NCBI RefSeq assembly: GCF_017742995.1
Contig: NZ_CP072425.1
Span: 2,666,001 to 2,730,000 of the forward strand
Reading direction: 5' to 3'
DNA from: Pseudoalteromonas viridis
Lineage (GTDB): Bacteria; Pseudomonadota; Gammaproteobacteria; Enterobacterales; Alteromonadaceae
Length of the DNA: 64,000 bases
Shown here: positions 57,807-64,000 of the stretch, in pieces
Layout: each line of letters starts with the position of its first letter
Position numbering within the stretch: the stretch's first letter is position 1
Notes under the pieces: generated by a model
Seen by the model: only the letters and a program-made list of their open reading frames with translations
Told to the model about the DNA's origin: nothing
Databases searched by the model: none
Made by a program: the position numbers and the translations under genes

Positions 57807-59285
57807 TTGGAAACTGGCACTATGATCTCTCTTGCCATGTATTTCATCGCCATGCTGGGTATCGGACTGTATGCGTACCGTAAGTCTACCAGCGACGTGT
57901 CGGGTTATATGTTAGGTGGCCGCAGTTTGCCACCCAGTGTCGCGGCCCTGTCTGCGGGTGCCTCAGATATGAGTGGCTGGATCCTGATGGGTCTGCCCGG
58001 CGCTATGTTTGTGAGTGGTTTCAGCAGTACCTGGATAGCCATAGGTTTGGTAATAGGTGCCTTTTTAAACTATTTAATGGTGGCACCGCGCCTGCGCGTG
58101 TACACCGAGCTGGCAAACGATGCGATCACCATTCCTGACTACTTTGCTAATCGCTTTGAAGACAAAGGTAATGCACTGCGTATTGTCTCCGCCCTGGTGA
58201 TCATTATTTTCTTCACCCTGTATACATCTGCTGGGGTGGTATCCGGCGGCAAGCTGTTCGAAAACTCGTTTGGCATGAGCTACGAATCCGGCTTGTATAT
58301 CACAACCGGTGTGGTGGTCTTGTATACGCTGTTTGGCGGCTTTTTGGCAGTGAGTCTGACCGACTTTGTGCAGGGCTGTATTATGTTCCTGGCGTTAATT
58401 TTGGTGCCAGCCGTGACGTATTCACTGTTGGATAACCCGCTCAGCGTAACGCTCAATGATATTAACCCGCAGATGCTTACCTGGATTGGGGCAGGCGGTG
58501 CAATCGGTATCATTTCTGCCATGTCCTGGGGCTTGGGGTATTTCGGTCAGCCACATATCATTGTGCGCTTTATGTCGGTGCGCAGCGTGAAAGACATGCC
58601 AACCGCACGTCGCATTGGTATGAGCTGGATGCTGGTAGCGACAATTGGCGCTATCACAACGGGTTTGTTTGGTGCGGCTTATGCCCATGAAAATGGCATT
58701 GTGGTTGAAGACCCTGAAACCATTTTCCTGATCCTATCTGAGCTGTTATTCCACCCGTTGATCGCCGGTTTCCTGCTGGCTGCGATTCTGGCAGCCATCA
58801 TGAGTACCATTTCATCGCAGCTATTAGTGAGCTCCAGCTCATTAACCGAAGACTTTTATAAAATCTTCCTGCGTAAAGATGCGTCAGACACAGAGCTTGT
58901 GCTGGTTGGGCGTATCAGCGTTGCACTGGTATCACTGTGTGCCATCTACCTGGCTTATGACCGCGATAGCACCATTCTGAGTCTGGTTAGTAATGCCTGG
59001 GCCGGGTTTGGCGCCGCATTTGGCCCACTGGTACTGCTCAGCCTGTTCTGGAAGCGCATGAACTTTGCCGGCGCGCTGTCTGGCATGGTTGTAGGGGCCG
59101 CTACGGTATTATTCTGGATCTATGGACCCGTGACCGTCGACGGTCAGCCACTGAGTGCCCTTATCTATGAAATTGTGCCGGGCTTTATCGCTGCGACCAT
59201 TGCAATTGTGGCAGTGAGCTTGGCTACATCAGAGCCGAGCACTGAGATCACAGATAAGTTCGAGGAAATGCAGACGGCACTGTAG
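57807..59285 (+). CDS. putP: Sodium/proline symporter PutP
   Basis: A 492-residue SSS-family transporter with about 13 membrane helices. Diagnostic segments are GYMLGGRSLPPSVAALSAGASDMSGWILMGLPGA, SWGLGYFGQPHIIVRFM and AAIMSTISSQLLVSSSSLTEDFYK. It takes up proline with sodium. The TTG at 57807 is supported by AAGGAGG ending at 57801, 5 bases away; ATG 57822 is too far. No putA lies next to it. Confidence 0.94.
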   Translation: METGTMISLAMYFIAMLGIGLYAYRKSTSDVSGYMLGGRSLPPSVAALSAGASDMSGWILMGLPGAMFVSGFSSTWIAIGLVIGAFLNYLMVAPRLRVYTELANDAITIPDYFANRFEDKGNALRIVSALVIIIFFTLYTSAGVVSGGKLFENSFGMSYESGLYITTGVVVLYTLFGGFLAVSLTDFVQGCIMFLALILVPAVTYSLLDNPLSVTLNDINPQMLTWIGAGGAIGIISAMSWGLGYFGQPHIIVRFMSVRSVKDMPTARRIGMSWMLVATIGAITTGLFGAAYAHENGIVVEDPETIFLILSELLFHPLIAGFLLAAILAAIMSTISSQLLVSSSSLTEDFYKIFLRKDASDTELVLVGRISVALVSLCAIYLAYDRDSTILSLVSNAWAGFGAAFGPLVLLSLFWKRMNFAGALSGMVVGAATVLFWIYGPVTVDGQPLSALIYEIVPGFIAATIAIVAVSLATSEPSTEITDKFEEMQTAL

Positions 59286-59295
59286 TTGTTGTAGC

Positions 59296-59335
59296 CATAA
59301 AACAGCCGCGATTCACTTAGTGCGGCTGTTTTATG
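59296..59335 (+). terminator. Terminator after putP
   Basis: CATAAAACAGCCGC (59296-59309) and GCGGCTGTTTTATG (59322-59335) are perfect inverted copies with a 12-base loop; the A and T runs lie inside the stem, so it can work in both directions. Confidence 0.88.
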
Positions 59336-59562
59336 TAATCCTATCCGATATACGAAAATGTCATTGTCTTCAGAAAATCTTCAAGCGTAGCATAGTCATA
59401 CGTAGACTAAGTTAGAACAATACAGTCTAGGCCATTTCAATTTTCTGTTTTGTTGTTCCAATTTTTCTAATTTTCCTTATCATTACATAGTTCATGGGCA
59501 AGCCTGCATTACATTTTGGATTGATACCATGCTAACCGTGATCACCCTTCGGGAGTCAAATA
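59336..59562. other. AT-rich non-coding stretch before the peptide gene
   Basis: About 230 AT-rich bases between the putP terminator and the 15-codon frame, with no gene seen. CATTACAT occurs twice, at 59481-59488 and 59507-59514, and GTGATCAC, a perfect palindrome, lies at 59538-59545. No sigma-54 match with correct spacing was found. The promoter of the downstream cassette must be here if it has its own. Confidence 0.5.
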
Positions 59563-59610
59563 ATGGCAACTAAAGCTTGTTACGTTTATGGTGTAGGTGT
59601 TAACATGTGA
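59563..59610 (+). CDS. Possible 15-residue leader ORF
   Basis: ATG at 59563 is preceded by GGGAG (59551-59555) at a good 7-base distance, and encodes MATKACYVYGVGVNM before TGA at 59608-59610. It ends 14 bases before a hairpin that can hide the ribosome binding site of the next gene. It may be a leader peptide controlling that gene, or chance. There is no homology I recognise. Confidence 0.3.
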   Translation: MATKACYVYGVGVNM

Positions 59611-59624
59611 GCAACCTTTGGGTG

Positions 59625-59649
59625 GTCCTTTTAATATTTAATGAAGGAC
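59625..59649 (+). promoter_or_regulatory. Hairpin that could mask the peptide gene's ribosome binding site
   Basis: GTCCTT (59625-59630) pairs with AAGGAC (59644-59649), which contains the AAGGA Shine-Dalgarno of the gene starting at 59656. The stem is only 6 base pairs with a 13-base AT-rich loop, so it would be marginally stable alone. Confidence 0.4.
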
Positions 59650-59655
59650 GGAAAT

Positions 59656-59829
59656 ATGAAGTTTTTAAAACTGAGTTTAAGAAAAAACAGTAGTGTTGCA
59701 AGAAATGTTGCACTGACAGAGATTAGTGGTTCTGCTGCCCAAAAAATTAACGGTGGCTCTGGTGGAGGCGATGGTATTCAACCAGCAGCTCAGGCAATTG
59801 TTTTTGAAAAGCCAGACTCAGCATTTTAG
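59656..59829 (+). CDS. Small peptide with GG-type leader (possible RiPP/bacteriocin-like precursor)
   Basis: A 57-residue peptide. AAGGA at 59644-59648 supports ATG 59656 over ATG 59641. Residues 1-17 are basic (KFLKLSLRKNSSVARN); residues 20-34 are LTEISGSAAQKINGG, which resembles a double-glycine leader with Ile at -4; the remainder is SGGGDGIQPAAQAIVFEKPDSAF, 23 residues, without cysteine and with only two serines. A protease-transporter of the PCAT type would cut after GG. No such transporter or modification enzyme is in the window, so the function is unknown. It is followed after 29 bases by two membrane-protein genes on the same strand. Base composition is more AT-rich than the neighbours. 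Confidence 0.6.
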   Translation: MKFLKLSLRKNSSVARNVALTEISGSAAQKINGGSGGGDGIQPAAQAIVFEKPDSAF

Positions 59830-59858
59830 CAGCTAATTAAGTAGAGAATCAGGCGAGC

Positions 59859-60413
59859 ATGAATGAGTTTTTAATAGTAACGGGATGGGTTATAAAGGCT
59901 TTAGAGCTTTTTATTTTGCTATTTCTCTTTTATAGCTTTAAGCAACATCGCTTCAATCTATTTTTTGGTGGTAAAAGCTCGTTACGTAAACAAAGAGATC
60001 ACGAGCTTCATTCATGCTTTCTTTCTGCTTTAGCAGTTCTTGTATTTTATACCGCAAGTGGTAGCTTAGGTAGATATATCCTTAGTTTACCTTTTGAATT
60101 AGTTCAGATGCGCCAAGTTTACTATTTTGCTTTAGTGTGTACAGGAGCATCTTTTATAATAGTGCTATATCTGTTGCATGCCATTCGAGGCTGCAGTTTT
60201 ACACCAGCAACAAGGTTAATAGCGTACATCGCTGTGGCAATGATTTTAATGAACTTTGCTCAGCTCATTCTTCGAGGTTACCTGAACAACGATATTTTAT
60301 ATCACGTTTATGGCCCATATATCATATCCCTTAACATAGCAACTTTTATGGTAATAGCTAAATACCCACTGTATAAGCTAGTGGAAGTAAGACTTGCTCG
60401 AGGAGAAGCTTAG
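59859..60413 (+). CDS. Multi-pass membrane protein of unknown function
   Basis: A 184-residue protein with about five membrane helices: VTGWVIKALELFILLFLFYSF, CFLSALAVLVFYTASGSLG, YYFALVCTGASFIIVLYLLHA, LIAYIAVAMILMNFAQLIL and YIISLNIATFMVIAKYPLY. Short charged loops (KQHRFNLFFGGKSSLRKQRDHE) separate them. I do not recognise the family. It lies between a GG-leader peptide and a single-pass protein, two bases from the latter, so it is co-transcribed and may serve immunity, sensing or export for the peptide. Confidence 0.75.
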   Translation: MNEFLIVTGWVIKALELFILLFLFYSFKQHRFNLFFGGKSSLRKQRDHELHSCFLSALAVLVFYTASGSLGRYILSLPFELVQMRQVYYFALVCTGASFIIVLYLLHAIRGCSFTPATRLIAYIAVAMILMNFAQLILRGYLNNDILYHVYGPYIISLNIATFMVIAKYPLYKLVEVRLARGEA

Positions 60414-60415
60414 GT

Positions 60416-60739
60416 ATGGAATTGATATTTATAGGTATCTTATTGATAGTAATAGTGGCCATATTTCTGCTGGCGATGATCATAAAAGGGACTGGCCTAA
60501 CCAAAACTGAAGAGCATATAAAAAGCTTGATCAACAGTGCCCGAGATGTAGAAGAAGTCGAAGACAAGTACACCGAAGCCTATGAAATTGTGATGGAGTT
60601 TGGGGACTTACTGGCGGCTGAGAAAAATCTCGAGCAGTATTACGGCGTAAAAGATATTTACGACCGTGTTGAAGAGTTCAGAGCCGAGAATAATCAAGCT
60701 GTGGAACAAAAGCCTGCGACCCTGAAGGTGGTTAAATAA
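60416..60739 (+). CDS. Single-pass membrane protein with helical cytoplasmic tail
   Basis: A 107-residue protein: one N-terminal membrane helix (LIFIGILLIVIVAIFLLAMII), then an acidic, helical soluble part (EEHIKSLINSARDVEEVEDKYTEAYEIVMEFGDLLAAEKNLEQYYGVKDIYDRVEEFRAE). No family recognised. It starts 2 bases after the multi-pass protein gene, and ends the cassette. Confidence 0.7.
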   Translation: MELIFIGILLIVIVAIFLLAMIIKGTGLTKTEEHIKSLINSARDVEEVEDKYTEAYEIVMEFGDLLAAEKNLEQYYGVKDIYDRVEEFRAENNQAVEQKPATLKVVK

Positions 60740-60837
60740 CCTCGCCACTTATGAGTGCTCAAGGTCGGTCTGTATTCAGTAGGGTTCTAAAGTATATGTG
60801 TACCAACTAGCCAGAATGTTATCAACACCCGTGTATT

Positions 60838-60867
60838 TAGCTCAGGCTGGCCTCAGAGCTTGAGCTA
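60838..60867. other. Hairpin between the cassette and the LysR gene
   Basis: TAGCTCAGGC (60838-60847) pairs with GCTTGAGCTA (60858-60867) with one G-T pair and a 10-base loop. It lies between convergent genes; there is no clear T run, so terminator function is uncertain. Confidence 0.4.
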
Positions 60868-60871
60868 TGCG

Positions 60872-61723
60872 TTATATTACCCCTTCCAGCCAGGCTATAA
60901 ATTTCATCGCGTTATTCGTTCTGAAACGTGTTTTATTGGGAATGTAATAACACAGCTCAGAAGCAATATTACTGTCCCCCACAGGCTTAAGCAGGCCGCT
61001 AGAGCACATACCCCGCACCAGTAGCTCTGAACAAAACACCAGCGCGTTTTCTGCCACCGCTTGCTGGATCCCAAATAACTCCTGATCAAACTCTCTGATA
61101 ATAAAGTGTTCTTTGCTCAAAGCGTTACTGGCCAACCAAGCGTCCAGTGGCGGTTTATACAGCGCAGGGTTTTTCCAGCGTGTTGTGTAAAGCACAGGGC
61201 GCTTTGGTGACGTCTGGATAGTTGTGATACTCGCACCAGTGAATACATTGTACTGTTCCACATTGAGTCTGTCCTCAATGGCAACGTCCCGGCAATTACC
61301 CAGTCGTACAGGAATGGCATAGGGGTGGCTGTTTGCTTGCTCACTGCTCGAAACGTGCATTGAGATGTCCGGATAGGTGGTCGCAAAGCGATGCTGTGCA
61401 GGTAGCAGAACCTGAGCGGCAAAGGAGGAGGTGGTATCCACCCTTACAACCTCATTTAACTGTTGAATATCGGCCAGCGCGCTTTCAATTTTGGCAAAGC
61501 CTTCGGAAGTTGCTTTGGCCAGTTGTTGCCCTGTATCGGTGAGTTGTACTTGCCTGGGCCGGCGCACAAACAGGCAGACATTAAGGCGGTCTTCAAGCTT
61601 GCTGATATGGTGAGAAATCGCAGTCGGTGTTAAGGCCAGCTCCTCTGCTGCGTGCTTAAAGCTGCCATGACGTGCCGCGGCTTCGAAGGCTCTGAGTGCC
61701 TGCAATGAAACAGATAAAGGCAT
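60872..61723 (-). CDS. LysR-family transcriptional regulator (GcvA-like)
   Basis: A 283-residue regulator: N-terminal winged helix-turn-helix LQALRAFEAAARHGSFKHAAEELALTPTAISHHISKLEDRLNVCLFVRRPRQVQLTDTG, then a substrate-binding domain. It is divergent from the azoreductase-like gene, the classic LysR arrangement, so it probably controls that gene and itself through sites in the 125-base gap. Confidence 0.9.
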   Translation of the reverse strand: MPLSVSLQALRAFEAAARHGSFKHAAEELALTPTAISHHISKLEDRLNVCLFVRRPRQVQLTDTGQQLAKATSEGFAKIESALADIQQLNEVVRVDTTSSFAAQVLLPAQHRFATTYPDISMHVSSSEQANSHPYAIPVRLGNCRDVAIEDRLNVEQYNVFTGASITTIQTSPKRPVLYTTRWKNPALYKPPLDAWLASNALSKEHFIIREFDQELFGIQQAVAENALVFCSELLVRGMCSSGLLKPVGDSNIASELCYYIPNKTRFRTNNAMKFIAWLEGVI

Positions 61724-61747
61724 AGTAACGACTCAGTGAATAAAAAT

Positions 61748-61766
61748 ATGAATGATTTTAACTCAT
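61748..61766. promoter_or_regulatory. LysR-type box candidate (T-N11-A)
   Basis: ATGA at 61748-61751 and TCAT at 61763-61766 form an inverted pair around exactly 11 bases, as in LysR boxes. It lies 25 bases upstream of the LysR start codon, between the two divergent genes. Confidence 0.45.
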
Positions 61767-61807
61767 CTATAGGTGCAAGAGTATCGTTTGTTTAATAGCA
61801 CGCTGAA

Positions 61808-61825
61808 ACGCACACTAGTATGCGT
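61808..61825. promoter_or_regulatory. Near-perfect 18-base palindrome upstream of the azoreductase gene
   Basis: ACGCACACTAGTATGCGT is palindromic except for one base pair, with ACTAGT at its centre. It lies 23 bases before the start at 61849, a position suited to a repressor or activator near the promoter. Confidence 0.5.
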
Positions 61826-61848
61826 CACTAACCAATAAGGTAATCAGC

Positions 61849-62547
61849 ATGAGCACAATATTACACATAGACTCAAGTGTCAGGGCGATCAGTAACGATA
61901 ACCCGTCGCATAATTCAATTTCTAAAAACATTGCGCACCGGTTTATTGAAAGCTGGGAACAGGCCGGCTCTATAGATGAGTATATTTATCGTGATGTCGG
62001 TATAAATCCACCGCAATTTATTACTCAGGATTGGATTGGGGCGGTATTCACAGCTGAAAACAAACGCACAGTTGCGCAAAAGCAGCTGCTGGCCTTATCC
62101 GATACCCTGATCAATGAACTGGTCGTTGCCGATATTATTGTGATTTCAACACCTATGTACAATTATGGTATGCCGGCACAGCTTAAAGCCTGGTTTGATC
62201 AGGTGGTCCGGGTTAACAAAACCTTTGACTTTGACCTTAATCGCGGGGATTTCCCATTACAACCTTTGCTGTCGGGTAAGACGCTGGTCGTGATAGCCTC
62301 ATGCGGCGAGTTTGGCTTTGAAGCGCCTGAAATAAGGGCTAAGAGTAATCACCTTATGCCACATTTGCGCACGCTAAGTCGTTATCTGGGGGTCGAAACT
62401 ATGTATGAGATAATGAGTGAGTATCAGGAGTTTGCCGACAGCAGGCATCAGGCCTCACTAAAACAGGCGTATCAGCGCGCACAAACTTTGGCTCAGGAGT
62501 TGGCGGGCGATCAGCAAGAAAAGCAGGGCAGCATCCTGACCGTATAG
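61849..62547 (+). CDS. azoR: FMN-dependent NADH-azoreductase family protein
   Basis: A 232-residue flavodoxin-fold protein: ILHIDSSVR with FMN phosphate-binding residues, IIVISTPMYNYGMPAQLKAWFDQVVRVNKTF (the family PMYNF-type motif) and VVIASCGEFGF. AzoR enzymes reduce quinones and azo compounds with NADH in the cytoplasm. The length is slightly above the usual 200 residues because of the C-terminal tail. Divergent from its likely LysR regulator. Confidence 0.87.
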   Translation: MSTILHIDSSVRAISNDNPSHNSISKNIAHRFIESWEQAGSIDEYIYRDVGINPPQFITQDWIGAVFTAENKRTVAQKQLLALSDTLINELVVADIIVISTPMYNYGMPAQLKAWFDQVVRVNKTFDFDLNRGDFPLQPLLSGKTLVVIASCGEFGFEAPEIRAKSNHLMPHLRTLSRYLGVETMYEIMSEYQEFADSRHQASLKQAYQRAQTLAQELAGDQQEKQGSILTV

Positions 62548-62628
62548 GGCCCGGTGACCAATTCGCATATACAGCATAATCAAAAGTGGTCGCTTTGGGT
62601 TACTTTTGATTTCCTACTGACTAAGGTG

Positions 62629-63081
62629 TTACGCGCGCCTTTTATTTTCATGTTCATTCGTATCAGCGCCCTGCTGGAGCAGGGGTTTCAAGTCGCGCAG
62701 GATGATATGTCCGTAATCCTGATAGCCGGCCTGTGAACCCGGTGTAAACCATTTCATATGTGCAATAAACTCAAGAGAGCTGGCAATACTAGTGATCAGG
62801 CTTTGTTCCATGTCAGAGTGGTAGGTCATTGGTGGCTCAATGGGGGCCTGAGGTGCGGCGTTTTGCAGGGAACGCTCGCCAGTTAGTAGCCATAGCGCAT
62901 TATCTTTGGTTGCAGGATGCAAAAAGAATTTACTGATCACAGATAAAGTGGGTTCTCTAACATCTTTTTCATACTTTCGGTAAGACGCAGTGGGAATATC
63001 CAGTATTTCTGAAAAACCAACCTGAGAATACCCCAAGTTGATACGTAACTGTTTTAATCTTGTAGCAAAAGTATTTGACAT
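62629..63081 (-). CDS. XRE-family helix-turn-helix regulator
   Basis: A 150-residue protein with an N-terminal XRE domain: ATRLKQLRINLGYSQVGFSEILDIPTASYRKYEKDVREPTLSVISKF. The LWLLTGE segment after it is typical of phage-repressor-like XRE proteins. The C-terminal part is unassigned. Start at ATG 63081. It is divergent from another XRE-type gene at 63301, with palindromes between. Confidence 0.8.
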   Translation of the reverse strand: MSNTFATRLKQLRINLGYSQVGFSEILDIPTASYRKYEKDVREPTLSVISKFFLHPATKDNALWLLTGERSLQNAAPQAPIEPPMTYHSDMEQSLITSIASSLEFIAHMKWFTPGSQAGYQDYGHIILRDLKPLLQQGADTNEHENKRRA

Positions 63082-63122
63082 ATGACCCAATCCGGTTAAT
63101 TATTTATCCACCTGACCCGTTC

Positions 63123-63150
63123 AGACTACATGACTCTCAGTCAAATGTCT
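63123..63150. promoter_or_regulatory. Imperfect 28-base palindrome between divergent XRE genes
   Basis: AGAC-TACA-TGACT and AGTCA-AA-TGTCT frame a CTC centre; the inner TGACT/AGTCA arms are exact. An outer pair CCGGTTA (63092-63098) / TAACCGG (63150-63156) encloses it. It is a candidate operator for either regulator. Confidence 0.5.
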
Positions 63151-63178
63151 AACCGGGACGAAAAATTAAGCACTTTTT

Positions 63179-63192
63179 TGGCATTGATGCCA
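63179..63192. promoter_or_regulatory. TGGCAT-TG-ATGCCA palindrome
   Basis: A 14-base site with exact 6-base arms, in the gap between the two XRE genes, 109 bases before the plus-strand start. A candidate second operator. Confidence 0.45.
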
Positions 63193-63300
63193 GCTAAGTA
63201 AGAATTCAGACCTGTGTTTAGGGGCTTATAAATCGATTGGCTTTAGACACAAGGCTGTAGGTTTGTAAGACACTGTGATTTGATAATAAGCGGATATGTT

Positions 63301-63600
63301 ATGACTACTGTTAAAAGAAATGAATCTGTGCGTAAAGCACACACCATAGCAGCCAGGAAGCAAATTCAAACTGCGATCCGTCGCCTGCGCAGAGAAATGA
63401 ACTTAACTCAGGCAGAGTTAGGTAAGAAGCTTGTCACACCGGTTGATCAGGCAACTATCTCCAACTGGGAGTGCGGTAAGTCCGACTTATCAGCCTGTCA
63501 ATTATTGGACATCATGATGATTTTTGGCCAGCCAAACTTCATGAGTCTGCTGGAGCAAGGGGCCCAAAGCGATCTCATCGACGAACCTCAGTTTGCCTGA
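63301..63600 (+). CDS. XRE-family helix-turn-helix protein, short
   Basis: A 99-residue protein with helix-turn-helix IQTAIRRLRREMNLTQAELGKKLVTPVDQATISNWECGKSDLSACQLLDIMMIFG. Only the DNA-binding domain with a short tail is present. The start is ATG 63301; the frame is open upstream to TTG 63280. It is divergent from the other XRE gene and may form a mutual switch with it. Confidence 0.75.
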   Translation: MTTVKRNESVRKAHTIAARKQIQTAIRRLRREMNLTQAELGKKLVTPVDQATISNWECGKSDLSACQLLDIMMIFGQPNFMSLLEQGAQSDLIDEPQFA

Positions 63601-63669
63601 AGCGCTTAACTAAATCGCTGACAGGGCATACTGTCAGTTGGTTCCCCTAAGCTAACATATCGTGTTGTC

Positions 63670-63698
63670 CGGGCACGCGCGTGCCCGCTTTTCCTTTG
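63670..63698 (+). terminator. Terminator after the short XRE gene
   Basis: CGGGCACGCGCGTGCCCG (63670-63687) is an exact 18-base palindrome, followed by CTTTTCCTTTG. The GC-rich stem with T-rich tail indicates an intrinsic terminator. Confidence 0.8.
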
Positions 63699-63902
63699 TT
63701 ATTCGTCTAATCGCTCTGAATGAGCGTCTCTACAGGCGCAAGCCCCTTCACTTCCATATTTCTCGTCAGTGACAGAAGTGTGTTGTCATAAAAAATCAGG
63801 CTCTGTTGCTGGTGGAGCTGCGATGTTGTACTCAATGCTTTCGGATAAACAAACCACGGTTTAACAAGATATCTTTAAGCTTGTTGGAATTGAGGGCTTG
63901 TA
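63699..63902. other. Gene-poor stretch with a possible coding remnant
   Basis: No intact gene seen. On the minus strand a frame from 63874 to 63707 is open for 55 codons after an in-frame stop and contains sensible-looking sequence (KPWFVYPKALSTTSQLHQQQ…), but it lacks an ATG and any recognisable family. It may be the decayed end of a gene or chance. Confidence 0.3.
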
Positions 63903-64000
63903 ATGACTATGCTCAATACTTTGTCTGCTTCCTCAATATTGATACTCAGCTTTTTAGAATTTAGCTTCATTGTGGTTCAAAGTATGCATAGTGTGACTGC
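63903..64000 (+). CDS. Possible gene start running off the window
   Basis: ATG at 63903 with GAGGG at 63892-63896 (6-base spacing) opens a frame that stays open to the window end: MTMLNTLSASSILILSFLEF and more, a hydrophobic N-terminus that could be a signal or membrane segment. Only 32 codons are visible, so the call is weak. Confidence 0.35.
   Translation, partial: MTMLNTLSASSILILSFLEFSFIVVQSMHSVT

Noticed and set aside
59500..59540. Sigma-54-like TTGG…GC before the peptide cassette
   Set aside because: The spacing between GG and GC is 11 rather than 10 bases.
59607..59693. 28-codon GTG frame overlapping the peptide gene in another frame
   Set aside because: It has no Shine-Dalgarno and overlaps the better supported peptide start.
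62554..62736. 60-codon plus-strand frame overlapping the XRE gene
   Set aside because: No family, partly antisense to a better supported gene, and the ribosome site is weak.

Overview
The window comes from a polar-flagellated gammaproteobacterium, most likely an Alteromonadales species of the Pseudoalteromonas type. The reasons are the gene order flrABC–fliE…flhA–flhF–flhG–fliA–cheYZAB–ParA/ParP–cheW–DUF2802 followed by the ccm genes, marine-type protein sequences and moderate GC. The genus is an inference from gene order and protein style; no 16S rRNA or tRNA gene was found.

Layout. (1) 1-7865: surface-sugar genes. Six tightly overlapping plus-strand genes (partial FAD oxidoreductase, PseG-like protein, methyltransferase, short DegT-type aminotransferase, second methyltransferase, WbqC-like protein) converge on a minus-strand operon pseB-pseC-aldo/keto reductase. 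Together they look like the distal part of a pseudaminic-acid-type flagellin glycosylation locus. (2) 8093-40378: an atypical short flagellin, then the flagellar regulators flrA, flrB and flrC, the whole basal-body/export set fliE to flhA, the polar-placement pair flhF/flhG, fliA, and one chemotaxis operon (cheY, cheZ, cheA, cheB, a ParA-type ATPase, ParP, cheW, DUF2802). A tag gene sits between flrA and flrB. Five sequences matching the sigma-54 -24/-12 consensus with exact spacing precede flrB, fliE, fliI, fliK and flhA, so the locus divides into several RpoN-dependent units. (3) 40490-45579, minus strand: a FlhB C-terminal-domain-only protein and a second, 858-residue FliK-like protein, separated by a YtcJ-type amidohydrolase with its own promoter space and terminator. 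(4) 45684-53416: ccmABCDEFGHI for cytochrome c maturation, then mlaA. (5) 53662-59285: small membrane protein, OprC-like TonB-dependent copper receptor with visible CxxxM and HxM motifs, CdgJ-like EAL/HDOD protein, and PutP. (6) 59336-60739: an AT-rich accessory cassette with a 57-residue peptide carrying a GG-type leader, a multi-pass membrane protein and a single-pass helical protein, preceded by a possible 15-codon ORF and a hairpin that could mask the ribosome binding site. (7) 60872-64000: a divergent LysR/azoreductase pair, a divergent pair of XRE-type regulators around palindromic operator candidates, and a gene-poor end.

How the genes work together. The sugar genes probably supply and attach a nonulosonic acid to flagellin. 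FlrA, then FlrB/FlrC with sigma-54, then FliA form the flagellar transcription cascade. FlhF/FlhG place the flagellum at the pole, and ParA/ParP hold the chemoreceptor array there. The most unusual material is the GG-leader peptide cassette, the three LLDELHG repeats in CheA, the repeats in FliK, and the split second FliK/FlhB-like pair.
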